The notes beneath the pieces were generated by a model, which did no database searches, was not told the origin of the DNA, and saw only the letters and a list, made by a program, of their open reading frames with translations. Below, one piece after another: positions 13,843-22,316 of a stretch of 64,000 bases of DNA. Position 1 is the stretch's first letter. Each line of letters begins with the position of its first letter. Origin of the DNA: AC-49 sp963817035 (GTDB lineage Bacteria > Actinomycetota > Thermoleophilia > Solirubrobacterales > Solirubrobacteraceae); assembly GCA_963817035.1 (NCBI GenBank), contig CAWFMM010000003.1, forward strand, positions 310,001 through 374,000, read 5' to 3'. The position numbers and the translations under genes are program-made.

Positions 13843-14202
13843 TCGCTCCGAGTCGGCGCATGCGCACAAACCCCTGACTTCGACGCGTAGCTGACGCGGA
13901 TGCTCGCCGAGCCGAACGAACGTAGCGTGGTCAGCATGATGGTGGTCACCTCCAGATTGAGTGACTGCGTTCGGACAGCGGGCGAACTCGAGACGGTCCG
14001 TGACATCTTCGCCGACGCCGGGCTGCTCGCGCTTCGCGGCTTCGAGCGGCGCGGTCGACCGGACGCGCCGGTCGGTCGCCGCGGCCGAACGCCGGCTGGT
14101 CCTCGACCACGCTCGCGGGGAGGGCTGAGCCATCACCGTCCGGGCGGCCAACAACGGGTTCGGCCGCGTCGGGCGATCTAGCAATCAAGGAGCAGAGCCG
14201 TC
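13843..14202 (+). other. Gene-free stretch with a decayed gene start
   Basis: About 360 nt with no intact gene. It holds the GAPDH-like remnant at 14132-14181 and the ribosome site of the CBS-domain gene (AAGGAG at 14188). Nothing else is recognisable on either strand. Confidence 0.5.
14132..14181 (+). pseudogene. Remnant of the N-terminus of glyceraldehyde-3-phosphate dehydrogenase
   Basis: Translation from ATC at 14132 reads ITVRAANNGFGRVGRS. Type I GAPDH begins MTVRVxINGFGRIGRN, the start of its NAD-binding fold. The expected ATG is ATC here, a purine-rich GGGGAGGG lies about 10 nt upstream, and similarity stops after 16 residues, where the CBS gene's ribosome site begins. This looks like the 5' end of a deleted gap gene. 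It is short, so chance similarity is not excluded. Confidence 0.45.
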
Positions 14203-14658
14203 ATGTCACCGAGTCCGATCCAGCCGTTTCAGGGCAGCTACCTCACACCCGCGTTCGAGGACGCGCGCGTGGTCGATGCCATGCATGCGGGAGTGATCTC
14301 GTGCCCGCCCGACGCGTCGATGACCACCGTCGCGCGGATGCTCGCGATGAACCACGTGCACTGCATCGCCGTCGAGGGGTTGGATCCGCAGACCGGCGGC
14401 GACGCCGTCTGGGGGATCGTCTCGGACCTCGACATCGTCCGTGCCGCGGATCGCCAGGGCGCCGAGCCCACCGCCGCCGAGCTGGCCCACACCGCGCCGC
14501 CGACGATCGCGGCCGGCGCCCCGCTCGCCGACGCCGCGAGCCTGATGGCCGAGCGCAGCGTGCACCATCTCGTGGCCGTCAGCGGCTCGCCCCCGAGGCC
14601 GGTCGGCATCCTCTCGAGCCTCGATATCGCCGGCGTGCTGGCCTGGGGACGGGCCTGA
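14203..14658 (+). CDS. Two-CBS-domain protein (Hrp1-like)
   Basis: 151 residues made of two CBS domains, about 20-85 and 90-150 (VVDAMHAGVISCPPDASMTT, then VWGIVSDLDIVRA; HTAPPTIAAGAPLADAASLM, then PVGILSSLDIAGV). Such stand-alone pairs bind adenine nucleotides and act as sensors. Size and layout resemble the mycobacterial hypoxic response protein 1. AAGGAG lies 9 nt before the ATG. Position between the NifJ operon and a universal stress protein fits a redox or energy stress role, which is an inference. A 29-nt gap separates it from the ABC transporter genes, so co-transcription is possible. Confidence 0.85.
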   Translation: MSPSPIQPFQGSYLTPAFEDARVVDAMHAGVISCPPDASMTTVARMLAMNHVHCIAVEGLDPQTGGDAVWGIVSDLDIVRAADRQGAEPTAAELAHTAPPTIAAGAPLADAASLMAERSVHHLVAVSGSPPRPVGILSSLDIAGVLAWGRA

Positions 14659-14687
14659 TCCCTGCCCTCCTCGATCCAGGCCCGCGC

Positions 14688-15395
14688 ATGGCTCCCGACG
14701 CCGCCGGCGCTCGCGTCCGTCTCGAGCACCTCCGGCACCGCTTCGAGCCGGACCCGCCTGTCCTGTGCGACGTCTCGCGTGTCATCGAAGCGGGTGCGCT
14801 CGTTGTCATCTCCGGCGCGTCGGGGAGCGGCAAGAGCACACTGTTGCAGCTGATCGGCGGGCTCGATCGTCCCGACTCAGGTGACATCTGGGTCGACGAG
14901 ACGCACGTCAGCGCGATCGCGCGTCCGGTCGAATTTCATCGCAACACGGTCGGCTTCGTCTTCCAGCTGCACCACCTGCTGCCGGCGATAAGCGCGCAGG
15001 CCAACGTGGAGCTCCCGCTCGTTGCTGCGCACGTGCCGAGAGCCGCACGCCACGCTGCGGCGCGCGACGCACTGCAACGCGTGGGGCTCGAAGACCGCGC
15101 TGCCCATCGCCCGCCTCAGCTCTCGGGTGGCGAACGCCAGCGCGTCGCGATCGCGCGGGCGATCGTCCATAGGCCCCGGCTCCTGCTGGCCGACGAGCCG
15201 ACCGGCGCTCTCGATCGACGCAGCGCGGAGCTGATCCTCGACGTCCTGGCCGACCTCTCTGAGCGCGCGGGCGCCACGGTGATCGTCGTCTCGCACGACC
15301 CGACCCTGAGCGGCCGCGCACGACACCGCCTGGTCCTCGCAGACGGCCATCTCACCTCGGCGACGCCGGAACATGAGGAGTCCGCGGCGACGTGA
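14688..15395 (+). CDS. ABC transporter ATP-binding protein (LolD/MacB type)
   Basis: 235 residues, a complete ABC ATPase: Walker A GASGSGKST, the Q-loop FVFQLHHLLPAI, signature LSGGERQR, Walker B LLLADEPTGALD, and the switch histidine in VVSHDP. The frame is open upstream, but the ATG at 14688 gives the normal short N-terminus. The stop overlaps the permease GTG by 4 nt. The pair resembles lipoprotein or macrolide exporters with FtsX-type permeases. The substrate is unknown. Confidence 0.9.
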   Translation: MAPDAAGARVRLEHLRHRFEPDPPVLCDVSRVIEAGALVVISGASGSGKSTLLQLIGGLDRPDSGDIWVDETHVSAIARPVEFHRNTVGFVFQLHHLLPAISAQANVELPLVAAHVPRAARHAAARDALQRVGLEDRAAHRPPQLSGGERQRVAIARAIVHRPRLLLADEPTGALDRRSAELILDVLADLSERAGATVIVVSHDPTLSGRARHRLVLADGHLTSATPEHEESAAT

Positions 15396-16496
15396 TCGGA
15401 GTGCTCGCCGCCAACCTGCTGCGGCGCCCCGGGCGCACGCTCCTGACCGCGCTTGGGCACGGCCATCGGCGTGGCGACGATCGTCGCACTGCTGGCGATC
15501 GCCGACGGCATCAAGACGACCGCCGGACAGCTCGTGCACCTCGGCCGCGCGGATCTGGGGCTCTTTCAGGCCAACGCGTCGGACCCCACGACGTCCGTGT
15601 TGCCGACCTCGCTCGTCCCGCGACTCGCCCATCAGCGCGGCGTGGCCGACGCGACACCGATCCTCCTGCTCGCCGAAGCCATGTCCGGCCAGCCGTCCGC
15701 GCTGGTCTTCGGCGCCCGGCCCGACGGCTTCCTGACCAAGCGCCTGGTCATGGTCGCCGGGCGCGCGGGCATCAGCGAGACCCAGGTGGTGGTCGGCGAC
15801 AGCCTCGCCCGCCAGGCGCACCTGAGGCCCGGCCGGCCCGTCACGATCTCCGGCCACCGCTTCACGGTATCCGGGATCTACCACGCCGGCATCCCGTTCG
15901 AGGACAGCGGCGCGGTGATGGCGATCGCGACGGCCCAGAAGCTCGCCGGTCGTCAGGGCGAGGCGACGACGATCGCGATTCAACTGGCTCCCGGCGTGCA
16001 CGCCAACGCCGCTGAGCAGGCGATCACACGCGCGTTCCCCGGACTCGTCGCATTCGACGAACCCGGTGAGGCGGTTCGCGCCGGCGCGAACGGCCGCCTG
16101 ATCACCCAGGCCGCGACGGTGATCGTCGTTCTCGCCCTGCTGATCGGCGGCATCGCGGTCATGACGACCCAGTTGCTCGCGACGCTCGAGCGACGAGGCG
16201 AGTTCGCGGTGATGTCCGCCGTCGGGTGGAGCAGCACCCAGGTCGCTTCGCTCGTCCTCGCCGAGAGCGCGGCCACCGGCGTACTGGGAGCGATGTTCGG
16301 TCTCGTTCTCGGCGTCGTCGGCAGCGACCTGCTGATCACCGCGCTCGGCGCAGGCGAATTCGTCAATCCCCAGATCACGAGCTCCGTCCTGGCGCGGGGA
16401 CTGCTCGTCGGTGGCCTGATCGGTTTGCTTGGCGGGCTCTACCCGGCGTGGCGTGTCGCCCGACTGCGCCCCGCGCCGATTCTCGCGGGGCGTTGA
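15392..16496 (+). CDS. FtsX-like ABC transporter permease, frameshifted near its start
   Basis: The permease partner of the preceding ATPase. Translation from GTG 15392 gives MIGVLAANLLRRPGRTLLTA, the usual FtsX/MacB N-terminus. One extra base in GCTTGGGC (about 15453) then breaks the frame. The following frame, 15453-16496 (347 codons from a TTG), carries the rest: GTAIGVATIVALLAIADG, the periplasmic domain, then three membrane segments (ATVIVVLALLIGGIAVMTTQ; SAATGVLGAMFGLVLGVVG; LLVGGLIGLLGGLYPAWRVA). Starting at the TTG would remove the cytoplasmic lead-in and part of the first helix. It is either a recent frameshift or a sequence error; otherwise it looks intact. Confidence 0.75.
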
Positions 16497-16769
16497 CCAC
16501 GGGCGGCCTGATCCCGGCGGGCGCGGAGTGTCGTCAGCACCAGCTCGAGTCTGCGCGCGCGAACCTGCAGGCGCCGCAACTCGACATCGCGACCCGGCGT
16601 CCGGTGCGCTGCGGGACCTACGCCGGCGAGTTGCGGTGACGAATGAGTTCCCCGAGCGACGACAGTCACGACACAGCGAGGGTGCCACGTCCAGGGGCCG
16701 CGCTTCATCCGAATCCGACCGCACGCGACTCAGTAGTTCGTACGGATCGCGGTGCTGGCCGCTGTCGGT

Positions 16770-17658
16770 TCAGTCGATGGTCCCGCGCGGGACGATCACC
16801 ACGGGGAACGACGCCTCCCCGATGACCCCGGCGACCGTGCTGCCGAGCAGCACCCGTCTCAGTGGCCCGTAGGCGCGGGAGCCCATGACGAGCAGATCGA
16901 GACCCCGATCGGCGCGCGCGAGCTCCGCGACGGGTCCACCGTCGACGACCTCCGTCGTGACGTCCAGACCGTCCGCGACGCGGGCGCGCGCCGCCTCCAC
17001 ACGCTTACGCGCCTCGTCCTGCTCCGACCCCACGTGAGTCTTCCCACCCTCGGCGACGACGACCGGGGGATGGACGAAGACGAACGGGAAATCGACGACA
17101 CCGATGATGCAGAGCGAGCCGCCGGCGGCTCGTGCCAGCTCAGCCGCCAGGTCGAGTGCGGCGTCGGACTCGGCCGAACCGTCGTAGGCGACGCCGATGA
17201 CCGGGCTCGAGCTCAAGCCGACCGAGTCCGCGTAGCCCGTCGGCGCGACCCCAACGGCCGCCGGCGCGGCTTGGATCAGCCCGAAGGTGATGTCGCGATG
17301 AACGGCCCGCGCGGCGCCGCTGATGTGGCTGTGGCCGAGCACCAGGGCATCCGCGGCGACCTCATCGGCGACGGTGTGAAGCCCCCGCACCACGGAGGTC
17401 GCGTCGACGATGCGCGTCTCGACGGGCACTCCCGCCGAGGCCTCCGCGCGCAGACTCTCGAGATCGCGCGTGAGCGCGCTCACGCAGCGTGGCCTCATAC
17501 CCGCGGTCCCCCACACCGAAGGGCGCCACGAACACACCGACGATCAAGACCCGGGCGTCTCGCCATCGCGCGAGCGTCGTGCCCAGGGCAAGCGCGTCGC
17601 GGCCGCGACTCTCGCTGTCGGCGGCAACAATGATCGTCGGGTCGGCGTCAGGAGTCAT
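16770..17658 (-). pseudogene. Tandem-domain universal stress protein, frameshifted
   Basis: ATG 17658 starts a first UspA domain (PTIIVAADSESRGRDALALG, then YEATLRE). The frame breaks near 17480, and the next frame continues without loss (ALTRDLESLRAEASAG to the stop at 16770). The second domain is complete and keeps the ATP-binding pattern in GSRAYGPLRRVLLGSTV. The full protein would be about 295 residues, the size of DosR-regulon stress proteins. One extra base, or two missing, explains the break. The promoter region has GGGACTT at 17718, half of a DosR-type box. It could be a real loss or a sequence error. Confidence 0.75.
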
Positions 17659-17771
17659 CCCACGACGCTAGGCACCGCGCCCCGGTCCGTCATCCGGGGT
17701 TCCCCGCGCCGGCGCGCGGGACTTTCACGGATTCGCGAGACGGGTGCGCTCGGGATAGTGGTGAGCGACTC

Positions 17772-18242
17772 ATGGTCACGTCCTACACCGTCGCGCTGTT
17801 CTTCCACGTCGTCGGCGTGCTCGCGTTCATGTCGGGGATCGTCCTCGCCGGCGCGCCGTTCGAGATCGCCCGCCGACGTGACAGCCCGGCCGAGATCGCG
17901 ACGATCCTGGGCCTCGCTCGCGCCGGCGCGATGCTGGCGGTCATCGGCGCGATCTTCGTGCTTGGCTTCGGGCTGTGGCTCGTGCACCTCGGGGGCTTCA
18001 CGCTCTCCACCGGCTGGGTGCAGGCCGCACTCCCGCTGTTCATCGTCGCGCTCGCGCTCGGCGCCTACGGCGGCCAGCGACCCAAGCGGGCACGACTGCA
18101 CGCCACCGAGCTCGCCGCCCACGGCGCGCCGATGGACGCCGAACTGCGCCGCCTGCTCGACGACCGCCTCTCGCGCGCCGCCAACTACGGGTCGACGCTG
18201 ATCGTGCTGGTGATCCTCGGCCTGATGATCTTCAAGCCCTGA
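17772..18242 (+). CDS. DUF2269-like integral membrane protein
   Basis: 156 residues with four predicted membrane helices: VALFFHVVGVLAFMSGIVLA, AGAMLAVIGAIFVLGFGLWL, VQAALPLFIVALALGAYGG and TLIVLVILGLMIF. A charged cytoplasmic loop (RPKRARLHATEL, DAELRRLLDDRLSRA) precedes the last helix. This matches the small DUF2269 family of unknown function. It is divergent from the stress protein and ends about 65 nt before the ArsR-ArsC gene. Confidence 0.65.
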   Translation: MVTSYTVALFFHVVGVLAFMSGIVLAGAPFEIARRRDSPAEIATILGLARAGAMLAVIGAIFVLGFGLWLVHLGGFTLSTGWVQAALPLFIVALALGAYGGQRPKRARLHATELAAHGAPMDAELRRLLDDRLSRAANYGSTLIVLVILGLMIFKP

Positions 18243-18280
18243 GCGGGACTCCAGACGCAGCCCCGGTCGGACGGTTCGAC

Positions 18281-18292
18281 CAATCTGGATTG
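18281..18292. promoter_or_regulatory. Palindrome CAATC-TG-GATTG, candidate ArsR operator
   Basis: Perfect 5-bp inverted repeat with a 2-nt spacer, 17 nt before the GTG of the ArsR-ArsC fusion. The position suits autorepression. ArsR-family regulators bind short AT-rich palindromes, but this site is short and the assignment is inferred. Confidence 0.4.
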
Positions 18293-18308
18293 ATGTATCT
18301 TGGCGTCC

Positions 18309-19103
18309 GTGACCGCGACAACGTTCAGTTCGGACGTCTCGCCGCCGAGCTTCGTGCAGCTCGCCGGGCACCCGCTGCGCTGGCGACTGCTGAAGGAGTT
18401 GGGACGAAGCGATCGGCAGGTGCGCGAACTGTGCGCCCTGATCGGACGGCCTCAGAGCCTGGTCTCCTACCACCTGAGGCGCCTGCGGGCCGAACAGTTG
18501 GTGTCGATGCGGCGCAGCTCGGCCGACCGGCGCGAGACCTACTACAGCGTCGACCTGGCGCGTTGCGGGGCGCTGCTGGTCGCGACCGGCGGGGCGCTGC
18601 ATCCGGGCGTGCGACTCGCCGATGCAAGATCGAGTACGCGACGACGGCGCTCCGCGAGCGGGCGTCCGCAGGTGCTGTTCTTGTGCACCGGCAACAGCGC
18701 TCGCTCACAGATGGCGCAGGCGCTGGTCGAGCAGCTCGCGGGGCGCGCGGTCGAGGTGTTCAGCGCCGGCAGCGACCCCAAGCCGCTGCACCCCAACGCC
18801 GTGCGCGCCTTGGGCGAGCACGACATCGACATCGCCGGCCGGCGCTCCAAGCACCTCGGCGAGTACACGCAGCAGCGCTTGAACTACGTCATCAGTCTGT
18901 GCGACCGCGTGCGCGAGGTGTGCCCCGAGTTCCCCGACCGACCCGATCTCATCCACTGGAGCATCCCCGACCCGGCGCGCGAGGGCGCCACGGACACGCA
19001 GACCTACCCCGCGTTTCAGCGCACCGCGACCGAGCTCGCCACCCGCATTTCGTTCCTGCTCGAGCTGATCGAACACAACCTGAGAACCGAGGAGGCCAAC
19101 TGA
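18309..19103 (+). CDS. ArsR-family regulator fused to LMW-phosphatase-type arsenate reductase
   Basis: 264 residues. Residues about 10-95 form a winged helix (LAGHPLRWRLLKELG, GRPQSLVSYHLRRLRAEQLV). Residues about 120-255 form an ArsC/low-molecular-weight tyrosine phosphatase domain with the P-loop CTGNSARS, the acid loop HWSIPDPA and C-terminal TRISFLLELIEHNL. The reductase converts arsenate to arsenite, and the regulator would sense the metalloid. Start codon choice is between TTG 18300 and GTG 18309; I prefer the GTG. It is followed after 2 nt by a VOC gene and then chrA, so it probably heads an operon. Confidence 0.85.
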   Translation: MTATTFSSDVSPPSFVQLAGHPLRWRLLKELGRSDRQVRELCALIGRPQSLVSYHLRRLRAEQLVSMRRSSADRRETYYSVDLARCGALLVATGGALHPGVRLADARSSTRRRRSASGRPQVLFLCTGNSARSQMAQALVEQLAGRAVEVFSAGSDPKPLHPNAVRALGEHDIDIAGRRSKHLGEYTQQRLNYVISLCDRVREVCPEFPDRPDLIHWSIPDPAREGATDTQTYPAFQRTATELATRISFLLELIEHNLRTEEAN

Positions 19104-19105
19104 CC

Positions 19106-19489
19106 ATGCCCGACGATCTCGTCAGCGTTCGCTACATCGTCGATGACGTCGACGCCGCCATCGACTTCTACACAACCCACTTCGGGTTCACGGTGCGCTC
19201 GAGCGCCGCGCCCGCGTTCGCCGATGTCGTCCGCGGGCGGCTGCGGCTCCTGCTCAGCGGCCCGACCAGCTCCGCGGGGCGACCGATGCCCGACGGCCGC
19301 ACACCCGAACCCGGCGGCTGGAACCGCATCCACCTGATCGTCGAGGACCTCGCGGCCGAGGCCCAGCGGCTGCGCGGGGCGGGTCTCACATTTCGCAACG
19401 ACATCGTCAGCGGCCCCGGTGGCCAGCAGATCCTGCTCGACGACCCCTCGGGCAACCTGGTCGAACTGTTCCAGCCCGCCCACCCGTAG
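19106..19489 (+). CDS. VOC (glyoxalase/bleomycin resistance) family protein
   Basis: 127 residues, one VOC module with paired beta-alpha-beta-beta-beta units: VRYIVDDVDAAIDFYTTHFG, then NRIHLIVEDLAAEAQRLRGA and ILLDDPSGNLVELFQP. The C-terminal Glu of VELFQ is the usual metal ligand. GAGGAGG lies upstream inside the arsRC stop region. Position between an arsenate reductase and a chromate transporter suggests metal(loid) or thiol detoxification. An ArsI-type C-As lyase is possible, but the clear cysteine pair of ArsI is absent. Confidence 0.8.
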   Translation: MPDDLVSVRYIVDDVDAAIDFYTTHFGFTVRSSAAPAFADVVRGRLRLLLSGPTSSAGRPMPDGRTPEPGGWNRIHLIVEDLAAEAQRLRGAGLTFRNDIVSGPGGQQILLDDPSGNLVELFQPAHP

Positions 19490-19500
19490 CGAGCCGGACA

Positions 19501-20667
19501 ATGGTGGACCTCAGCGATGACCCGGCCGTCGGGCTGGGAACGGTCCTGCGCGAATGGGGACGCATCGGTTGCATCGGGTTCGGAGGGCCGCCCACCCACA
19601 TCGCACTGCTGCGCGAGCTGTGCGTCACGCAACGCCGGTGGATCTCAGAGGAAGACTTCGAGCACGGGATCGCGGCGACCAACCTGCTGCCGGGACCGGC
19701 TTCCACGCAGCTCGCGATCTTCTGCGCTTGGCGGCTGCGAGGGATCGCCGGCGCATTGATCGGCGGAGCGGCGTTCATCGTGCCCGGCCTGGTGATGATC
19801 ATCGCCTTGGCCGCGCTGTTTCTCGGCTCACCCCCGACCTGGGTGCGTGGCCTCGGCGCCGGTGCGGGCGCGGTCGTCGCGGCCGTCGCCGTGCGCGCCG
19901 GCACCGACCTCATCGGGCCCAGTCGCGCCCGCGCTGCCGACCCGCGGCGCTGGGTCATCTACGTCCTGATCGGCGTTACTGCCACAGTCTTGGTCGGCCC
20001 CTGGCTCGTTCTCGCACTGGTGGCATGCGGCGCCGCCGAGTTGCTGCGCCAACGCCTTGGGCGCGCGGGCGCCACGTTGATGATCGACCCGGTCGGGCCG
20101 CTCGCCGTGGTGGCTGCGATCGCGGCGGCGGGCGGGCTCGGGGCGCTGGCGTGGACGGCGTTCAAGGTCGGCGCGCTGTCCTACGGTGGCGGCTTCGTGA
20201 TCATCCCGCTGATGCAGGCCGACGCCGTCACCCACTACCACTGGATGACCGATGGCCAGTTCCTCAACGCCGTCGCGCTCGGTCAAGCCACCCCCGGACC
20301 AGTCGTCCAGACCGTCGCCGTCGTCGGCTACGCGGCCGCGGGCATCGGTGGCGCGCTTCTCGCCGCAGTGGTCGCCTTCGCACCCTCGTTCTGGTTCATC
20401 CTGCTCGGCGCCGAGCGCTTCGAGCGCCTGCGCACCGACCCGCGTGCCGGCGCATTTCTCGCCGGGGCCGGCCCGGCCGCCATCGGCGCGATCCTCGGCT
20501 CGAGCATCACACTCGCGCTCGCGCTGACCGAGACCTGGCAACTCGGGGTCCTCGCGGGCGGCTCGCTGCTGCTCTTCGTCGCCCGGCGCGGCGTCCTGAC
20601 CACGCTGCTCGCCGGTGGGGCCGCCGGCGTCGCATTCGCGCTCGCCGGTGCGCCGCTGCCGTCGTGA
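19501..20667 (+). CDS. chrA: Chromate efflux transporter
   Basis: 388 residues in two homologous halves, the long-chain ChrA architecture. Each half opens with the family signature: GRIGCIGFGGPPTHIALL and FKVGALSYGGGFVIIPLM. Both carry the loop NLLPGPASTQ or ALGQATPGPVVQT. About ten hydrophobic helices are visible. It exports chromate from the cytoplasm. It begins 12 nt after the VOC gene and lies in the same probable operon as the ArsR-ArsC fusion. Confidence 0.92.
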   Translation: MVDLSDDPAVGLGTVLREWGRIGCIGFGGPPTHIALLRELCVTQRRWISEEDFEHGIAATNLLPGPASTQLAIFCAWRLRGIAGALIGGAAFIVPGLVMIIALAALFLGSPPTWVRGLGAGAGAVVAAVAVRAGTDLIGPSRARAADPRRWVIYVLIGVTATVLVGPWLVLALVACGAAELLRQRLGRAGATLMIDPVGPLAVVAAIAAAGGLGALAWTAFKVGALSYGGGFVIIPLMQADAVTHYHWMTDGQFLNAVALGQATPGPVVQTVAVVGYAAAGIGGALLAAVVAFAPSFWFILLGAERFERLRTDPRAGAFLAGAGPAAIGAILGSSITLALALTETWQLGVLAGGSLLLFVARRGVLTTLLAGGAAGVAFALAGAPLPS

Positions 20668-20706
20668 CCGAACGCACGCGCTGCGGCCGCGTCGAATGGA
20701 AGCAGA

Positions 20707-20898
20707 TCAAAGTCGCTCTCGGACTGCTGCAGCTCGACATGACGAGCCGTACACCAGGTCGAAGAGCAGCTCGACGACCGTCGTCTCCTGCGTCCCCCCG
20801 TCACGGCGGCGCAGGTGCGCGGGCAGCGCGGAGGAAGCGAGGGCAGACACGGCGCCTGCACCGAACCATGAGGGCCGGACGGCGGGGCGACCTACCAT
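20707..20898 (-). pseudogene. Remnant of a low-temperature-requirement A (LtrA) gene
   Basis: The frame reads LRRRDGGTQETTVVELLFDL followed by VYG, close to the LtrA N-terminus (RDxxEx-TPxELFFDLVF). Similarity then stops: the membrane helices that should follow are missing and the frame ends within 15 codons. It is divergent from cbs, whose promoter it overlaps. Interpretation rests on about 25 residues. Confidence 0.4.
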
Positions 20899-20904
20899 GT
20901 CCGA

Positions 20905-22316
20905 ATGGACGCACCAGTGCATGCTGTTGGCTCGTCGACCACCGACATCAAGGAGTCGATCCTCGACGCCATCGGTGGCACGCCTCTCGTTCGCCTGAGC
21001 CGCATCGGAGCCGGCCTGACGTCACAGCTCGTGGCGAAGGTCGAGTCGCTCAACCCAGGCGGGTCGATCAAGGACCGCGTCGCGGTGGCGCTGATCGAGG
21101 CGGCGGAGCGAGATGGGCTCCTGCGTCCCGGAGGGACGATCGTCGAGCCGACGTCCGGCAACACGGGAACCGGACTGGCCATCGCCGCGCGCCTCAAGGG
21201 CTATCAGGTTGTCGCGGTCATGCCCGACAAGATGGCCCGCGAGAAGATCGACCTGCTGCGGGCCTACGGCGCCAAGGTCGTCGTCTGCCCGACCAACGTC
21301 CCGCCCGACTCGCCCGAGTCCTACTACTCGGTCTCCGACCGGCTGGCCGCCGAAATCCCCGGGGCGTTCAAGCCCGACCAGTACAGCAACCCGGCCAACC
21401 CGGCTGCGCACTACGCGTCGACCGGCCCCGAGCTCTGGGAGCAGAGCGGTGGCCAGGTCACCCACCTGGTCGTGGGCGTCGGCACCGGCGGCACGATCAC
21501 CGGCACGGCGCGCTACCTGAAGGAGCGAAACCCCGACCTCGATCGTCGTCGGCGCCGACCCCGTCGGCTCGATCTACACCGCCCCGACCGAGGCCGACGT
21601 CAAGGGATACCTGGTCGAGGGCGTCGGCGAGGACTTCTGGCCGCAGACGTTCGATCCGTCCGTCGTCGATCGCTGGGTCCGCGTCAGCGACCGCGACTCG
21701 TTCCTCGCAACGCGCCACCTGGCGATGACCGAGGGCATCCTGGCGGGTGGCTCGTGCGGCATGGCCCTGCACGCCGCGCTCGAGGTCGCCGCCGAGCATC
21801 GACGACCACACGGCGATGGTCGCCGTGATCCTGCCCGATGGCGGGCGCTCATACCTGAGCAAGATCTACTCGGACGCCTGGATGACGGAGTACGGCTTCC
21901 TGGAGCGGACGGGAGAAGATTCCGTCGGTGATGTTCTGCTGCGCAAGTACGACGACACGATCCCGGCGCTCGTCACGGTCCGCAGCGATCAGCCGGTCAG
22001 CGAGGCCGTGGCGCTGTTGCACGAGCACCGTGTCTCGCAGCTGCCGGTGGTGTCCGCGCACGACGGCCAGGCGATCGTCGGTTCGATCGGCGAGCGCAGC
22101 GTGCTCAAGCATGCGATCACCGACCTTGATGTTCTCGATGCACAGGTCGTCGACGTCATGGACCCGCCGTTTCCAGCGGTCTCGTCGGGCGACCCGGTCC
22201 GCGAGGCCATCGAGCTGCTGTCCGGCGACCGCCAGGCGCTGCTCGTCATCCGTGAAGGGCGACCTGCGGGCATCCTCACCCGTTCCGACCTGCTCGAGGC
22301 GTTGGCCGCACGATGA
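20905..22316 (+). pseudogene. Cystathionine beta-synthase with two frameshifts
   Basis: Fold-type II PLP enzyme that condenses serine and homocysteine to cystathionine. The PLP lysine motif NPGGSIKDR, EPTSGNTGTG and the phosphate loop GVGTGGTITG are intact. The frame breaks near 21541 (after RYLKERNPDL), resumes as IVVGADPVGSIYTAPTEADV, and breaks again near 21797. It then resumes as IDDHTAMVAVILPDGGRSYL and runs into two C-terminal CBS domains (about 21930-22316). Each break is one extra base or two missing. The joined product would be about 470 residues, normal for the family. A 4-nt overlap links it to the gamma-synthase gene. Either decay or sequence error. Confidence 0.82.

Noticed and set aside
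17718..17724. DosR box before the stress protein
   Set aside because: Only the GGGACTT half matches; the other half-site is absent, so not listed as a site.
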